The notes: generated by a model not told the origin, from the letters alone. A DNA stretch of 64,000 bases from an uncultured Deefgea sp. (GCF_947072475.1 NZ_CAMTIA010000004.1:55346-119345); one strand, 5' to 3'. Positions 25,957 through 37,704 are shown, counted from the first letter of the stretch. Program-made: numbers and translations.

Positions 25957-28900
25957 TTTGCATAATGACGGTTTTGATTTTACCGGCGACGATGCTTTGT
26001 CGGGCTTTCGTTTAAAGCGCATCGAAGTCTATAACTGGGGCACGTTTACTGAGCAAGTCTGGAGTATGCAGCTTGATGGGCAAAATGCGCTGCTGACCGG
26101 GGATATTGGCTCGGGAAAATCGACCTTGGTTGATGCGGTGACCACCTTGCTGGTGCCTGCGCATCGAGTGGCGTACAACAAAGCCGCTGGCGCAGATGCT
26201 AAAGAGCGCTCTTTGCGCTCGTATGTGCTGGGGCATTATAAATCTGAGCGTAGCGACTCGGGTGTCGCCAAGGCCGTGGCGCTGCGCGATGCCAATAGTT
26301 ATTCGGTGATTTTGGGCGAATTTTACAATGCCGGGTACGATCAAACGGTGACTTTAGCGCAGGTTTTCTGGCTAAAAGACGCGCAAAGCCAGCCCGCTCG
26401 CTTTTTTGTGGTGGCGGAACAGTCGCTGAGTATTGCGCAAGATTTTGCCAATTTTGGCACCGATATGAGCCAGTTGCGTAAGCGTTTACGCCGCACGGGA
26501 GTCGAGCTATTTGATAGCTTTTCTGCTTATGGTGCGCATTTTAGGCGGCGCTTTGGCATTGAAAATGAGCAAGCGCTGGAGTTATTTCATCAAACCGTAT
26601 CAATGAAATCGGTTGGTAATCTCACCGATTTTATTCGCAGCCATATGCTAGAGCCTTTCGACGTCGCGCCACGGATTGCGGCCTTGATTACGCATTTTGA
26701 CGATCTAAATCGGGCGCACGAGGCAGTATTGAAAACCAAGCGGCAAGTGGCATTGCTCGCGCCGATGATGATCGATTGCGATCGTTTTGCGGGGCTAAAT
26801 ACTGAAATCAGCGATTTGCGCGCTTGCCGTGAAGCGCTGAAAGCTTTTTTTGCCATGAAAAAAGCCGATTTGCTCACGCAGCGACTCGTGGTGCTAGCGC
26901 AGGATTTGGAACGGCAACAGCAGCAAATTATCAAGTTGTTGGATAAAAAAGAGTCGCAATTATTGCAACAGCGCGAACTGGGCGAGCAGATTGCGCAAAA
27001 TGGCGGTGACCGGATTGCTCGTCTTGGCATTGAAATCACGCAGCAAGAACAGCTAAAAAACACGCGGTTAAAATGCTTCGAGCGCTACAGTGAGCTGTTG
27101 CAAAAACTAGCGCAGCCCGCGCCTGAAACGCTAGCGATGTTTGTCGCGCAGCAGCAAGTGCTGCTCACGGCACGCGCTCAGGTTGAGCAGCGCGAAGATG
27201 AAATCTTGCACGCTTTAGGCGAGAAAAATTATGGCTTTACGGCTTTACGGCGTGAACACACCGAGCTTTCGGCTGAAGTTAGCAGTCTGAAATCGCGGCG
27301 CAGTAATATTGATATGCAGCAAATTGAGCTACGTATGCGCTTGTGTGCTGCTTTAGATTTGGCTGAGAGCGATATACCCTTTGCGGGTGAATTGATTCAG
27401 GTGCGAGATAATGAGAAAGATTGGCAAGGCGCGATTGAGCGGGTGCTGCATGGTTTTGCACTATCGCTGATTGTGCCTGAGCAGCATTATACCAAGGTGG
27501 TAGAGTGGGTTGAGCAGACGCACTTGAAGGGGCGCTTGGTGTATTTTCGTGCGCGGAGTAGCACCAGCAGGGAGATGCCGTTATTGCATCCCGATTCGCT
27601 GGTGAAGAAATTGGCGCTCAAGCCCGATTCACCGCTGTATGACTGGCTGGAGCGTGAAGTGGCGCATCGTTTTGATTTGGCCTGCTGCGCCAGTCCCGAG
27701 CAATTTCGGCGTGAAAGCCGCGCCTTAAGCCGTGCCGGGCAAATTAAATCGGCGGGCGAACGACATGAAAAAGATGATCGCAGCCGCATTGATGATCAAA
27801 GGCGTTATGTATTGGGCTGGAGTAATAGCGCCAAAATTGCCGCTTTAGCCATTGAGCTACGGCGCGTGGAGCAGCAATTGGCTGAGCATGGCGCTCACAT
27901 GGCGAGCTTGCAAACCGAGCAAAAAACGCTGCGTGAGCAGCTCGATACGCTCAGCAAATTGGTGGAGTACGATGATTTTTATGCCTTTGATTGGCGCGCT
28001 CCCGCAGCGCAGATTGCTACTTTGGCGACGGAGTTAGCCGAGCTAGAAGCGGCATCGGATGTATTGCGCTATTTGAATGAACGCTTAGTTATGCTCAATC
28101 AGGATATGAAAGAGACCGAGACGGCGTTGTCCGCCAAGCATCAATTATTCGGCGGGATTGAGGTCAAAATCAGCAATGCCAGCGCCGCATTGCAAAGCGT
28201 GAATCTGATTTTAGCTGCGGATGACTATCAAGGGTATACGATTCAGTTCGATAAGATACAAGAGCTACGTGACAATACCCCTGCTAGTGCTTTGACGGTG
28301 GAGTCCTCCGACGGGCGAGAATCTGAGCTGCGTTCGGTGTTGCAGACCTCAATGGATAGCAAAAGTGGTAATGCCAGTACGCTGGCGGGCAAAATTGTGC
28401 GCGCAATGAGCGAGTATAAATTAGCTTATCCACTCGACACGCAAGAGGTCGATGCGAGTGTGGTGGCCGCTACTGAATACGCCCAAATGTTGGCGCAACT
28501 CAATAGCGATGATTTGCCACGTTTTGAAGCGCGATTCAAACAGCTACTCAATGAAAATACCATTCGCGAAGTGGCCAATTTTCAATCGCGACTGGCGCAA
28601 GAACGCGAAACCATTAAAGAGCGCATTACGCTGATTAATCAGTCGCTGACGCAGATTAATTACAATCCTGGCCGTTATATTGTGCTGGAGGCGCAGCTCA
28701 CTGGCGATGCAGAAGTACGCGAGTTTCAAACCCAACTGCGCGAATGCACTGAAGGCGCGTTAACGGGATCGGAGGATGAGCAATATTCCGAACGCAAATT
28801 CATTCAGGTGAGTGCGATTATCCAACGTTTTCGTGGGCGGGATGGCTTAAGCGAGTTGGATAAGCGCTGGACTGCCAAAGTGAGCGATGTGCGGCAATGG

Positions 28901-29311
28901 TTTGGCTTTTCGGCCAGCGAGCGCTGGCGCGAAGATGATAGCGAGCATGAACATTATTCTGATTCGGGTGGTAAATCAGGCGGGCAAAAAGAGAAACTCG
29001 CCTACACCATTTTGGCCGCGAGTTTGGCGTATCAATTTGGCTTGGAATGGGGCGCGGTGCGTTCGAAATCATTCCGTTTTGTGGTGATTGATGAGGCCTT
29101 TGGCCGAGGTTCGGATGATTCGGCGCGCTATGGGTTAAACCTATTTAAGCAGCTTAATTTGCAACTGCTGATTGTGACACCATTGCAAAAAATTCATATC
29201 ATCGAGCCCTTTGTCGCTTGCGTTGGCTTTGTGCACAACCACGAAGGCCGCGCTTCGCGCTTACGAAATTTAAGCATTACGCAGTATCAGCAAGAGAAGC
29301 AACAGCAATGA
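25949..29311 (+). CDS. jetC: Wadjet type I subunit JetC (SMC/MukB-like ATPase)
   Basis: A 1120-residue SMC-like ATPase. The N-terminal head has [12 protein letters not shown] and Walker [10 protein letters not shown] (residues 51-59). About 700 residues of heptad-rich coiled coil with a central hinge-like section follow (around residues 440-620). The C-terminal head has the ABC signature [16 protein letters not shown] and Walker [14 protein letters not shown]. It powers DNA loop extrusion on plasmid circles together with JetA and JetB. ATG with GGAGA at 8-nt spacing is the start. Length and motif order match intact type I JetC, with no disruption in the frame. It overlaps jetD by 4 bases (ATGA). 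Confidence 0.95.
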   Translation: MSDLHNDGFDFTGDDALSGFRLKRIEVYNWGTFTEQVWSMQLDGQNALLTGDIGSGKSTLVDAVTTLLVPAHRVAYNKAAGADAKERSLRSYVLGHYKSERSDSGVAKAVALRDANSYSVILGEFYNAGYDQTVTLAQVFWLKDAQSQPARFFVVAEQSLSIAQDFANFGTDMSQLRKRLRRTGVELFDSFSAYGAHFRRRFGIENEQALELFHQTVSMKSVGNLTDFIRSHMLEPFDVAPRIAALITHFDDLNRAHEAVLKTKRQVALLAPMMIDCDRFAGLNTEISDLRACREALKAFFAMKKADLLTQRLVVLAQDLERQQQQIIKLLDKKESQLLQQRELGEQIAQNGGDRIARLGIEITQQEQLKNTRLKCFERYSELLQKLAQPAPETLAMFVAQQQVLLTARAQVEQREDEILHALGEKNYGFTALRREHTELSAEVSSLKSRRSNIDMQQIELRMRLCAALDLAESDIPFAGELIQVRDNEKDWQGAIERVLHGFALSLIVPEQHYTKVVEWVEQTHLKGRLVYFRARSSTSREMPLLHPDSLVKKLALKPDSPLYDWLEREVAHRFDLACCASPEQFRRESRALSRAGQIKSAGERHEKDDRSRIDDQRRYVLGWSNSAKIAALAIELRRVEQQLAEHGAHMASLQTEQKTLREQLDTLSKLVEYDDFYAFDWRAPAAQIATLATELAELEAASDVLRYLNERLVMLNQDMKETETALSAKHQLFGGIEVKISNASAALQSVNLILAADDYQGYTIQFDKIQELRDNTPASALTVESSDGRESELRSVLQTSMDSKSGNASTLAGKIVRAMSEYKLAYPLDTQEVDASVVAATEYAQMLAQLNSDDLPRFEARFKQLLNENTIREVANFQSRLAQERETIKERITLINQSLTQINYNPGRYIVLEAQLTGDAEVREFQTQLRECTEGALTGSEDEQYSERKFIQVSAIIQRFRGRDGLSELDKRWTAKVSDVRQWFGFSASERWREDDSEHEHYSDSGGKSGGQKEKLAYTILAASLAYQFGLEWGAVRSKSFRFVVIDEAFGRGSDDSARYGLNLFKQLNLQLLIVTPLQKIHIIEPFVACVGFVHNHEGRASRLRNLSITQYQQEKQQQ

Positions 29312-30483
29312 GTTGGACCAGTGAGAAAGAAATTAAAGCGCAATTGCAAAAGCGTTGGGATAAAGGTGAGCTATTGGCTAGCCTGCTGGGCGATGCGCCA
29401 TTGTTTCCGCTGCGAATTGCGCTAAAAGGCCCCAGCAGCAGTGAGCTGGCGAACCAGTTTGGCGCGGTGCAAGATTGGATTATTGCTTTGCAGCAGTCAC
29501 GCCATTTTCGACTGGAAATGCGCGAAATTGCGCACCGAATCATTGGCAATAATGTGTTGCCGCAGGCGGTTTGGCTGGATGATTTCGCGGCGGCCTTGGC
29601 TTTGATTGGCAAAACCCGCGAAGCGACACGTTATCAGGCTTTATTGGCGCAAATGCCTGCGCATTTGTCTGTTGTACTGTTGCCGTGGTTGCAAAAACGC
29701 AGTTTGAAATTGCTGGATTTAGGGGCAGATTGGTCGCTATTGTTGGCTGTAGTGCAATGGCTGCAAGCGCATCCGCGACCCGGTATTTACTTGCGGCAGA
29801 TTGATTTGCCCGGTGTGCATAGCAAATTGATCGAAGCGCATCGCGGTGTGCTGCTTGAATTACTTGATCTAGTGCTGCCCAGTACAGATATTAATGATGC
29901 AGCTCGAGGTGTGAGTGGATTTTGCCAGCGTTATGGCTTTTTGGATAAGCCGCTGCGGGTGCGTTTTCGCTGGGCTGATTCGGGATTGGGTGGGACCGAT
30001 GTGACGCTGACGCAGGCTGATTTTGCGCAACTGAATGCCGCTGTTGAGCGGGTGTTAATCACTGAAAATGAAATCAATTTTTTAAGTTTGCCGCTACCCG
30101 CACGTAGCATGGTCATATTCGGTGCGGGTTATGGTTTTGACATGCTGGCAGGTGCCGATTGGCTGCATGACCAGCCAATACACTACTGGGGCGATATTGA
30201 TACGCACGGTTTTGCGATTCTTGACCAATTGCGCGCGGTGTTTCCGCTGGCGCAATCGCTGCTGATGGACCAAGCGACCCTGCTGGCGCATCAGGCGTTG
30301 TGGGGCGTTGAGTCGACGCCCGTATTGCGCGAATTGCCGCGTTTGAATCCAGCAGAAACTGCTGTTTATCAGCACCTTTGTGCTAGCCATCAAAGTGGTG
30401 CGCTGGTAAAGCAGATTCGTTTGGAGCAGGAAAGAGTGGGATTTGCTTGGGTGACCGACTATTTAACTCTGCTGGGTGAGTAA
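29308..30483 (+). CDS. jetD: Wadjet type I nuclease JetD (DUF3322/DUF2220, Toprim-like)
   Basis: A 391-residue protein of the JetD family. The N-terminal DUF3322 domain has [17 protein letters not shown]. The C-terminal DUF2220 Toprim-like domain has the catalytic Glu253 in [11 protein letters not shown] and the DxD pair Asp296/Asp298 in [13 protein letters not shown], all present. JetD dimers cleave DNA once the motor stalls on a small circle. The start ATG overlaps the jetC TGA, so it is coupled. All known catalytic positions are intact, so the locus is probably active. A decayed IS66 transposase end begins 25 bases after its stop. Confidence 0.93.
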   Translation: MSWTSEKEIKAQLQKRWDKGELLASLLGDAPLFPLRIALKGPSSSELANQFGAVQDWIIALQQSRHFRLEMREIAHRIIGNNVLPQAVWLDDFAAALALIGKTREATRYQALLAQMPAHLSVVLLPWLQKRSLKLLDLGADWSLLLAVVQWLQAHPRPGIYLRQIDLPGVHSKLIEAHRGVLLELLDLVLPSTDINDAARGVSGFCQRYGFLDKPLRVRFRWADSGLGGTDVTLTQADFAQLNAAVERVLITENEINFLSLPLPARSMVIFGAGYGFDMLAGADWLHDQPIHYWGDIDTHGFAILDQLRAVFPLAQSLLMDQATLLAHQALWGVESTPVLRELPRLNPAETAVYQHLCASHQSGALVKQIRLEQERVGFAWVTDYLTLLGE

Positions 30484-30507
30484 TTGCGTATTTCGTGGCG
30501 TACTGGC

Positions 30508-30770
30508 TGGTCAGCGCTTGAACGCTAGGCCCAAAGTGGCATCGCGCCGATCGACAACAATCAGGTCGAAAACAGTATTCGGCCGATTGCGATTGGCAAA
30601 AAACTGCTTATTTGCGGGCAGTGAACGGGCCGGCCAAAGCGCCGCCGCGATCCAAACGCTACTGGGCACCGCCAAACTCAACGAGCTCAATCCAGGCCAG
30701 GCTCACCGACACCCTAGAAAAACTCCCCACTTGGCACAACAGCCGCATCGACGAATTACTGCCGCTAAGA
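30508..30770 (+). pseudogene. IS66-family transposase, C-terminal remnant
   Basis: WSALER*AQSGIAPIDNNQVENSIRPIAIGKK matches the end of IS66 TnpC (canonical RYAxxGxxPIDNNxVENAIRPIAIGRKNWLFAGSERAG). The frame holds an in-frame TAG and then shifts twice: LFAGSERAGQSAAAIQTLLGTAKLNELN, then LTDTLEKLPTWHNSRIDELLPL. The rest of the transposase and any terminal inverted repeats are gone. It is a dead fragment directly after jetD, a trace of past mobile-element activity. Confidence 0.88.
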
Positions 30771-30873
30771 GTGCTAGCAGAAAAATAAGCGTCAAGGCGG
30801 TGAAGCGGCTGAGCGCTGATTGATGAGCGTTTAAAAATCGGGAAGTTAATGTGAGTGCTATCTTTGGCAGCGC

Positions 30874-30904
30874 AAAAAAATACCCCGCCACAAGGACGGG
30901 GTAT
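30874..30904 (-). terminator. Intrinsic terminator of acs
   Basis: The stem ATACCCCG/CGGGGTAT with a 9-base loop. Read on the minus strand it is followed by seven T. It lies just beyond the acs stop. Confidence 0.9.
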
Positions 30905-30936
30905 GAAGACTCTCGTAAAACTGAGAATGCTGGCGA

Positions 30937-32907
30937 TTAAATCGCGCTTTGGCGTAGTTGTTCCAAAATCGCTGGGTTTTCTAGGGTTGAAGTATCCGCA
31001 GTTATTTCTTGGCCTTTGGCGATATCACGTAACAAACGACGCATGATTTTACCTGAGCGGGTTTTCGGTAGATTGTCGCCGAAACGAATTTCATCCGGTT
31101 GCGCGATCTTGCCGATTTCATGCGCTACCCATTCACGGAGTTCTTTGGCGATGCGTTTGGCATCGTCGCCTTCTGGGCGTTGACCTTTGAGCACCACATA
31201 CGCCACCACGGCTTCGCCTTTGATGTCATGCGGCTTGCCTACGACAGCGGCTTCGGCGACCAATGGATTGGCGGCGAGTGCCGATTCAATTTCCATGGTG
31301 CCAAGGCGGTGACCAGAAACGTTCAGCACGTCGTCGATGCGGCCCATGATCCAGATGTAGCCGCTTTCGTCGTAATGCGCTGAGTCGCCAGCGAGATACA
31401 ATTTACCGTTGTAGTCTTCGGGGAAATACGTTTTGGCAAAGCGCTCAGAGTCGCCCCAGATATTACGCACCATTGATGGCCATGGCTTGCTAATGACCAA
31501 GAAGCCACCTTTACCTGCCGTGACCGGCGCGCCCGATTCATCGACGATATCGGCCATAATCCCCGGAATTGGCAAGGTGCAAGAGCCCGGTTTAGTTGCG
31601 ACTGCACCTGGCAATGGGGCAATCATATTGCAGCCGGTTTCGGTTTGCCACCAAGTATCAACGATAGGGCAACGGCCACCACCGATGGTCTCAAAGTACC
31701 ACATCCATGCATCGGGATTGATCGGCTCGCCGACGGTGCCTAAAAGGCGCAGTGATGAAAGATCATATTGTTTTGGCAAATCGCCACCCAGCTTGATCAA
31801 TGAGCGAATCGCCGTTGGCGCGGTGTAGAAGGTGGTGACTTCGTGTTTTTCAATCATTTGCCAGAAGCGTGATGCGTCTGGATACGTCGGTACACCTTCA
31901 AACACCACTTGTGTTGCGCCAATGCCCAATGGACCGTAGGCGATATAGCTGTGACCGGTAATCCAGCCCACGTCGGCCGTGCACCAGTAAACGTCGGTTT
32001 CTTTGTAGTCAAATACCCATTTCATCGTCACTTGCGTGCCGAGCAAGTAGCCAGCGGATGAGTGCTGTACGCCTTTGGGCTTACCGGTTGAGCCTGAGGT
32101 ATACAGAATAAATAGTGGATGTTCAGATTCAACCCATTCTGGTTCGCACACGTCGGATTGGTCTTGCACCAGTTTGTGCCACCACACATTACGCTCGGTA
32201 TTCCAATGTTCTGGTTTATTGCTGGTGCGTTGGAAGACAATGACTTTTTCTACGGTATCGCAGCCGCCCAAGCCCAGCGCTTCGTCGACCATTGATTTGA
32301 GTGGTGTTGGTTTGCCGCCACGGATGGATTCATTGGCAGTGATGACGAGTTTTGCAGCGGCATCTTGGATGCGATCACGCAATGCGCCAGCCGAAAACCC
32401 ACCAAAAACCACCGAGTGAATCGCGCCAATTCGGGCGCAAGCTTGCATGGCAATCACCGCTTCTACCGTGTGTGGCATGTAAATAACGATGCGATCGCCT
32501 TTGACTACGCCAAGACTTTTTAGACCATTGGCAAATTGGCAAACGCGGTGATATAGCTCGCGGTAAGTTACGCGAGTCACCGAGCCATCGTCGGCTTCAA
32601 AAATAATCGCCACTTTATTGGCTTTGCTTTCTAAGTGACGATCAAGACAGTTGTATGACACATTCATCAAGCCATCTTCAAACCATTTAAAAAACGGTGG
32701 ATTGTCTTGATTTAAAATTTGGGTAAAGGGTTTTTTCCAGCTCAGTAGATTGCGTGCTAAATCAGCCCAAAAGCCTTCATAGTCGGCAGTCGCTTTGTCG
32801 CATAGCGCGTTGTAGCCTTCGATTCCTGAGACGGTCGCATTGGTGCGAAATTCATCAGAGGGTTGGAATAAACGGTTTTCTTTTAATACTGAATCGATAC
32901 CACTCAT
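30937..32907 (-). CDS. acs: Acetyl-CoA synthetase
   Basis: A 656-residue AMP-forming ligase turning acetate, ATP and CoA into acetyl-CoA. The P-loop is [11 protein letters not shown], followed by [12 protein letters not shown], the DTWWQTETG adenylate motif, and [34 protein letters not shown]. The C-terminal lysine of [14 protein letters not shown] is the acetylation site that shuts the enzyme off in other bacteria. I chose the ATG before SGIDSVLK with AGGGG upstream; the preceding GTG is less likely. It is the last gene of the same-strand acetate block. Confidence 0.97.
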   Translation of the reverse strand: MSGIDSVLKENRLFQPSDEFRTNATVSGIEGYNALCDKATADYEGFWADLARNLLSWKKPFTQILNQDNPPFFKWFEDGLMNVSYNCLDRHLESKANKVAIIFEADDGSVTRVTYRELYHRVCQFANGLKSLGVVKGDRIVIYMPHTVEAVIAMQACARIGAIHSVVFGGFSAGALRDRIQDAAAKLVITANESIRGGKPTPLKSMVDEALGLGGCDTVEKVIVFQRTSNKPEHWNTERNVWWHKLVQDQSDVCEPEWVESEHPLFILYTSGSTGKPKGVQHSSAGYLLGTQVTMKWVFDYKETDVYWCTADVGWITGHSYIAYGPLGIGATQVVFEGVPTYPDASRFWQMIEKHEVTTFYTAPTAIRSLIKLGGDLPKQYDLSSLRLLGTVGEPINPDAWMWYFETIGGGRCPIVDTWWQTETGCNMIAPLPGAVATKPGSCTLPIPGIMADIVDESGAPVTAGKGGFLVISKPWPSMVRNIWGDSERFAKTYFPEDYNGKLYLAGDSAHYDESGYIWIMGRIDDVLNVSGHRLGTMEIESALAANPLVAEAAVVGKPHDIKGEAVVAYVVLKGQRPEGDDAKRIAKELREWVAHEIGKIAQPDEIRFGDNLPKTRSGKIMRRLLRDIAKGQEITADTSTLENPAILEQLRQSAI

Positions 32908-33103
32908 GAGTGAACCCCTTAGGCAAGACACTGAATTGGAAATAAGCTGAAATCAAATTTATGGGATTACAGTGCTGAAAGCTAATTGTCTTTTTTGATG
33001 TAGCAAATCAGTCAGACTGATGTGCTGGGCAATGAATTGAATTACTTGGTTTTTTCGTCTTTGATTTTGCCAATAGCTTGATATCCAGCGGCGGGAAAGT
33101 GAG

Positions 33104-33709
33104 TCAATTGCGCTGGCCTTTGAGTTTTAAGAACATCAGCGCCGCAGTGATTGCGTCGTTGAGCGGGTCGTGGCGCGCTAAGCGGGGTATGTCCAGTTCA
33201 GTCAGCATGCTGTCTAAGCTTAAATCGATATCAGGACGGTAGGCGCTGACTTTTTTGTCGTAATACAAGCCAGAGACTTCAATCGCTCGATTGGGGAGCG
33301 CGATGCCTAGCCAAGGCTTGAGTTGTCGATTGATGACCGCCAAATCAAATTCAAGGTAATAGCCAATAATCGGGCGACTACCGATGAAATACAGCAATTG
33401 CGTGAGCGCATCGTGCAGCGTTAAACCATGGGCCACGTCTTGCGCTCGCAAGCCATGAATTGGGATCGTTTTGGGATCAATTGCGCCACTGGGTTTGACG
33501 AGCCATTGCTGGCTGCTGGATTTTAAAATCGTATTGCCGCGAATAATCACCGCAGCAATGGATAAAATTTCAGCCTGCTTCGGATTGAGGCTGGTGGTTT
33601 CGCAATCAATACTGACCCATTCATTGGGCGCTGGCTTGGCCAATAAAAACTCAAACTGTGGATCGCGTAGCTGTCGCCGTGCTTGCCAAGATTTAAATGT
33701 TTGGATCAT
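33104..33709 (-). CDS. DnaQ-like 3'-5' exonuclease
   Basis: A 201-residue DEDDh exonuclease. ExoI is VSIDCETTSLNP, ExoII is PIIGYYLEFDLAVINR, and ExoIII is the DPLNDAITAALMFL end with His in RLARHDPLND. It resembles the epsilon-like exonucleases that sit in acetate clusters of many proteobacteria beside a DUF294 protein. Substrate and process are unknown; it is not DnaQ itself. Its ATG overlaps the upstream DUF294 stop by 4 bases (ATGA), so the two are made together. It is followed by acs. Confidence 0.88.
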   Translation of the reverse strand: MIQTFKSWQARRQLRDPQFEFLLAKPAPNEWVSIDCETTSLNPKQAEILSIAAVIIRGNTILKSSSQQWLVKPSGAIDPKTIPIHGLRAQDVAHGLTLHDALTQLLYFIGSRPIIGYYLEFDLAVINRQLKPWLGIALPNRAIEVSGLYYDKKVSAYRPDIDLSLDSMLTELDIPRLARHDPLNDAITAALMFLKLKGQRN

Positions 33710-35508
33710 AAGGTATTCAATTTAAATTGATGGGCAATGCTTTGTTTAAAGCGTTTCACTACCGCGAGCGTATCTTTGAGTAAGTCGCGCTCGAGTGTAG
33801 TGAGTTGGGCCAGCTCAATCCCGTAGTCGAGTAATTTGCCTTGCTGGGCTTTGATTAAGCCATATTTCAATTGCAGGCTTTGTAGATAGGCGAGCGACTC
33901 TCTTAGGTCGCTGGCTAATGTTGGCGAGAGGATGTCTTTTTGTTTGAGTATTTCAATTCTGCGGTAGGTATTGCGCTCAGAGAGCTTTGCCTTCAAGGCC
34001 AAGCTGCGTATACCGTGCACTAAAGTAAAGATGCCGCCTTTTTTTAGATCGAGTAAACCGCCTTTGCTACGTAGCTGCGAGAAAAAGCCCAGCGGCGTAT
34101 CAAATTGTTCAATCGGCAAAGCAAAGTGCGCCAGTAGGCTGTCGTTTTCGACCAGACCTTGATAAAAATAATCGCGTAGCCGAGCAAACAGCGCTTTATT
34201 GCCATACACCGGATAGGCGTCGAGCCAAATCGCCAGATGCAGCATGTTTTCGCGATGCGTTTGTACCTGCCATTCATCCAGCAAAATTTTAAATTCGCTT
34301 TCAGTGCGTCGCCAATATGGATTGTTGACCATGATTTTGCCTGGGCAGGGCGGGTAACCAAAGCGAATCAGCGCTTGATTAAATGCGGCACAAATCGCGG
34401 CTAAATCGGGGTGTTCAAAGCCGTCGGCGATAATCAAAGCATTGTCTTGATCGTTAGCTAGAATTTGTTCGCCACGACCTTCTGAGCCCAAGCACAGCAA
34501 ACAGACATTGGCGCTGATCTCGGCTGGCGCGAGCAGTTGCCAAGTTTTGGCCAGTAATTTGCGGTGCAGCTCACGCAGGGTATCGGCAATCAGCGTGACT
34601 TTGACGCCTTGGCGATGTTGCTGGCGGATCAGTTTATCGACGTGCGACCACGCTTGTGCCAATTCATCCATCGACACTGCTCGCTCGATTTGACTTTGAA
34701 TTAAGTGTGAATGCTGCGTGAGAAAAGCCAGCAAATCGACTTGCTCTAAAATCCCAAGTGCCCCATCTGCGCGGCGCACAATGACCCGGCTAATGGTGTG
34801 CTTGGTCATTAACAGCATGGCGGCATGGATCGGTTCGTCGTCGGCCACGCTATGCAAACGATAGTGGGCATAGTTGGCGATGGCGGTGCTGCGCGCGGGC
34901 AATTCGCTGATCACAAAGTCGCGTAAATCACGTTGAGTAAAGATGCCAATGTGTTCGGCGTTTTTAATCAGCACCGCCGTGCAGTGCGCGCTTTGCATGC
35001 GCCGCGCGGCATCCAGAATGCTGGCATCGGCGCTCAGCCATTGGGCCGGATGGATGTAAGCGGCCGTGACCGGGGCCAGTAGCAAGGCTTGTAATTCATT
35101 TTCTTCTGAGGTTTGCTGCGCTAAGGCGGTCATTCGTACGGCAATATCTTGATAAAAATACGCGCCAAACTGTGGGTTGCTACGGATGAGTTCTAAAATT
35201 AACTCGCGCGGAATACTAAATACCAGGCTGTCATCAATGGCAACCCATTGCTGTTGGGCCGTTTCATTGAGTAGCGCTTTACTATTGATGGTTTCTTGTT
35301 CGCTGTAGACCGTTAAGACTTCACCGTTTTCTTCTTCTGCAATCAGCCCTTTGTTTAAAATCAGCAGCGCATGATGCGGTGCGCCAGCCGCAATCACGGT
35401 GTGGCCATTGGCAAAGTATTGAATATCGAGCGCGCTTTCAAAGCGTTCGCGTTCACTGGGCTTTAGGCTGCGATAAGGGAGGGCAGAAAACTCAAATAGC
35501 GTCGACAT
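33706..35508 (-). CDS. DUF294 protein: cNMP-binding, CBS and nucleotidyltransferase-like domains
   Basis: A 600-residue protein. It has a cyclic-nucleotide-binding-like domain (about residues 10-120), two CBS repeats (about 150-270, including HCTAVLIKNAEHIGIFTQRDL), then the DUF294 GlnD-type nucleotidyltransferase domain with CLGSEGRGEQILANDQDNALI and a helical DUF294_C end (about 440-600). The G-S-E-G-R and D-x-D-N residues of the nucleotidyltransferase core are present. Such proteins accompany actP and acs and are thought to adjust acetate uptake or a partner enzyme; the target is unknown. An intrinsic terminator lies just upstream of it, so readthrough or its own promoter must supply expression. 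Confidence 0.88.
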   Translation of the reverse strand: MSTLFEFSALPYRSLKPSERERFESALDIQYFANGHTVIAAGAPHHALLILNKGLIAEEENGEVLTVYSEQETINSKALLNETAQQQWVAIDDSLVFSIPRELILELIRSNPQFGAYFYQDIAVRMTALAQQTSEENELQALLLAPVTAAYIHPAQWLSADASILDAARRMQSAHCTAVLIKNAEHIGIFTQRDLRDFVISELPARSTAIANYAHYRLHSVADDEPIHAAMLLMTKHTISRVIVRRADGALGILEQVDLLAFLTQHSHLIQSQIERAVSMDELAQAWSHVDKLIRQQHRQGVKVTLIADTLRELHRKLLAKTWQLLAPAEISANVCLLCLGSEGRGEQILANDQDNALIIADGFEHPDLAAICAAFNQALIRFGYPPCPGKIMVNNPYWRRTESEFKILLDEWQVQTHRENMLHLAIWLDAYPVYGNKALFARLRDYFYQGLVENDSLLAHFALPIEQFDTPLGFFSQLRSKGGLLDLKKGGIFTLVHGIRSLALKAKLSERNTYRRIEILKQKDILSPTLASDLRESLAYLQSLQLKYGLIKAQQGKLLDYGIELAQLTTLERDLLKDTLAVVKRFKQSIAHQFKLNTL

Positions 35509-35527
35509 AATGTACCTTGCATCAAAA

Positions 35528-35557
35528 ACGCCCTACATCGCTTAGCGAGTAGGGCGT
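35528..35557 (-). terminator. Intrinsic terminator after actP
   Basis: A 9-bp stem ACGCCCTAC/GTAGGGCGT with an inner TCGC/GCGA extension; on the minus strand it is followed by five T. It separates actP from the DUF294 gene. Confidence 0.88.
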
Positions 35558-35575
35558 GTTGCGATGTATCTGCTC

Positions 35576-37399
35576 TTAATGCTTATCAGTTGCGCCTTCT
35601 GCGCCAATACCTGTCATCGAGCGGATAAATTGTGGTAAGAACTTAGCGCGCTCTTCTGCCGCTTGCTTGCTGGTATCAAGTACCGAAACCAACCAGATCG
35701 TGATGAAGGCCAGCGTCATCGAGAAGATCGTTGGGTTTTTGTACGGGAACCATTCGCTGCCTTTTTCGTGACCGAGCACTTCAACCCAAACCGATGGGCC
35801 AAGGATAATCAGTGTCAGCGCGGTGATTAAGCCAACAAAACCACCGGTTACGGCGCCACGGGTTGTTAGATCTTTCCAGAACATTGACATAATCAAGACT
35901 GGGAAGTTGGCCGATGCCGCAATCGAGAATGCCAAACCGACCATGAAAGCGATATTTTGTTGTTCAAAGGCAATCCCCAAGAACATCGCCAAGATGCCAA
36001 GCGCAATGGTCGTTAGTTTGGAAACGCGAATTTCATCGGCTTCATTGGCTTTGCCTTTCTTGATGACCGAGGCGTAAATATCATGCGATACCGCCGATGC
36101 GCCCGACAAGGTCAAACCGGCGACCACAGCCAGAATGGTTGCAAAAGCTACCGCTGAAATAAAGCCAAGGAAGTAATCACCACCGACCGCGTCAGATAAG
36201 TGAATCGCCGCCATATTCGAGCCGCCAATCAATGCGCCAGAGACTTCTTTAAATTTCATCCCCGCTTCGCCCGACAACAGCACAATCGCGCCAAAGCCAA
36301 TGATGAAGGTCAAGATGTAGAAGTAACCGATAAAGCCGGTGGCATAAAACACCGATTTACGCGCTTCTTTGGCATTCGATACGGTAAAGAAACGCATCAA
36401 GATATGTGGCAAACCAGCAGTACCAAACATCAAAGCCATACCGAGTGAAATGGCATCGATTGGATTTGATACCAAACCACCGGGTGCCATGATATTGGCT
36501 TTAGCAGCAGCAACCGCAGCTTTTGAAGCCGCAGCCGCACTAGCAACAGCCGCAGAGGCGTTCGGGGCATTGCTCGAAATGGCTGTCGCCGCTGCTTCTG
36601 CAGCCACATTGGCCTTGAGGGCCAAGGCTTCAGCGCCAGCATGTTTGACGGCAACTGCTTGTTGGAATAGCGTTTCAAAGCTAAAGCCAACGTGTTTCAT
36701 CACCATAAAGGCCATAAATGATGCGCCTGATAGCAACAAGATGGCTTTAATGATTTGCACCCAAGTGGTAGCCAACATGCCGCCGAAGGTGACATACATA
36801 ATCATTAAAATACCGACCAAGATGACGGCATAGGTGTAATCCAAGCCAAACAACACTTGAATCAATTTACCTGCGCCGACCATTTGTGCAATCAAATACA
36901 GTGCCACCACAACTAAAGTGCCGGTGGCAGCAAAAATACGCACTGGCGTTTGCGATAGACGATACGAGGCGACGTCGGCAAAAGTGTATTTACCCAAGTT
37001 ACGCAAGCGTTCGGCAATCAGGAAAGTAATCAAAGGCCAGCCGACCAAAAAGCCGATCGAGTAAATCAAGCCGTCGTAACCAACACCAAACACCATCGCG
37101 GAAATACCAAGGAAAGACGCGGCTGACATATAGTCACCGGCAATCGCTAGGCCATTTTGAAAGCCACTAATCCCGCCGCCAGCAGCGTAGAAATCTTTGG
37201 CCGATTTGGTGCGCCGCGCCGCCCAGTAGGTAATACCCAGGGTAAAGGCGACGAAAATCAAGAACATCACAATCGCAGGGAGATTGAGATCGTGGCGTTT
37301 TTCAACTGCACCTTCAATGGCACCTGCGGCCCAAGTCGGTAGGCTGCTGGCGAGCATCAAGCTAGCGAGAGACAGGCGTTGTAAATTTGATTTGATCAT
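35576..37399 (-). CDS. actP: Cation/acetate symporter ActP
   Basis: A 607-residue sodium:solute symporter with about 13 membrane helices and a signal-like first segment. The SSS-family motifs [39 protein letters not shown] and [15 protein letters not shown] are clear. Enterobacterial ActP is about 550 residues. The excess is an alanine-rich insert of roughly 60 residues (about 246-304, [22 protein letters not shown] and [28 protein letters not shown]) in the loop before the GTAGLPHIL helix. It imports acetate at low concentration for the acs enzyme. The start codon overlaps the end of the DUF485 gene by 4 bases. Confidence 0.94.
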   Translation of the reverse strand: MIKSNLQRLSLASLMLASSLPTWAAGAIEGAVEKRHDLNLPAIVMFLIFVAFTLGITYWAARRTKSAKDFYAAGGGISGFQNGLAIAGDYMSAASFLGISAMVFGVGYDGLIYSIGFLVGWPLITFLIAERLRNLGKYTFADVASYRLSQTPVRIFAATGTLVVVALYLIAQMVGAGKLIQVLFGLDYTYAVILVGILMIMYVTFGGMLATTWVQIIKAILLLSGASFMAFMVMKHVGFSFETLFQQAVAVKHAGAEALALKANVAAEAAATAISSNAPNASAAVASAAAASKAAVAAAKANIMAPGGLVSNPIDAISLGMALMFGTAGLPHILMRFFTVSNAKEARKSVFYATGFIGYFYILTFIIGFGAIVLLSGEAGMKFKEVSGALIGGSNMAAIHLSDAVGGDYFLGFISAVAFATILAVVAGLTLSGASAVSHDIYASVIKKGKANEADEIRVSKLTTIALGILAMFLGIAFEQQNIAFMVGLAFSIAASANFPVLIMSMFWKDLTTRGAVTGGFVGLITALTLIILGPSVWVEVLGHEKGSEWFPYKNPTIFSMTLAFITIWLVSVLDTSKQAAEERAKFLPQFIRSMTGIGAEGATDKH

Positions 37400-37704
37400 T
37401 TTTTCGCGTCCTCAACGACTTCACGGGTCAGTTGGTCGAATTCTGTATTGGCTCGACGTACATAAATACCGGTAATCACAAACGCCGATAAAATAATTAA
37501 CACGCCAATCGGAATACCAATGGTGGTCACGCCGCCGGAGAGCGATTGCCCTAGCGTAGCGGGCGAAAAAGCCACCACCAGAATAAAGCCGTAATAAATC
37601 GCCAGCATCACAAAAGACAGTAGCCAAGAGAGGCTGGATTTTTTTCGCACCAACTCTTGAAATTTGGGGTTCTGCTGAATGCGTTCAATCGTATGATCTT
37701 GCAT
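37396..37704 (-). CDS. DUF485 inner-membrane protein, YjcH-like
   Basis: A 102-residue protein of the DUF485 family. [41 protein letters not shown] is the signature, with two membrane helices and a cytoplasmic tail [14 protein letters not shown]. It always accompanies actP (yjcH-actP in enterobacteria) and is coupled to it here by ATGA overlap. The ATG with GAGGAGG upstream is chosen over an earlier in-frame start. Its role in acetate uptake is not established. It leads the acetate operon and diverges from a LysR gene. Confidence 0.9.
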   Translation of the reverse strand: MQDHTIERIQQNPKFQELVRKKSSLSWLLSFVMLAIYYGFILVVAFSPATLGQSLSGGVTTIGIPIGVLIILSAFVITGIYVRRANTEFDQLTREVVEDAKK

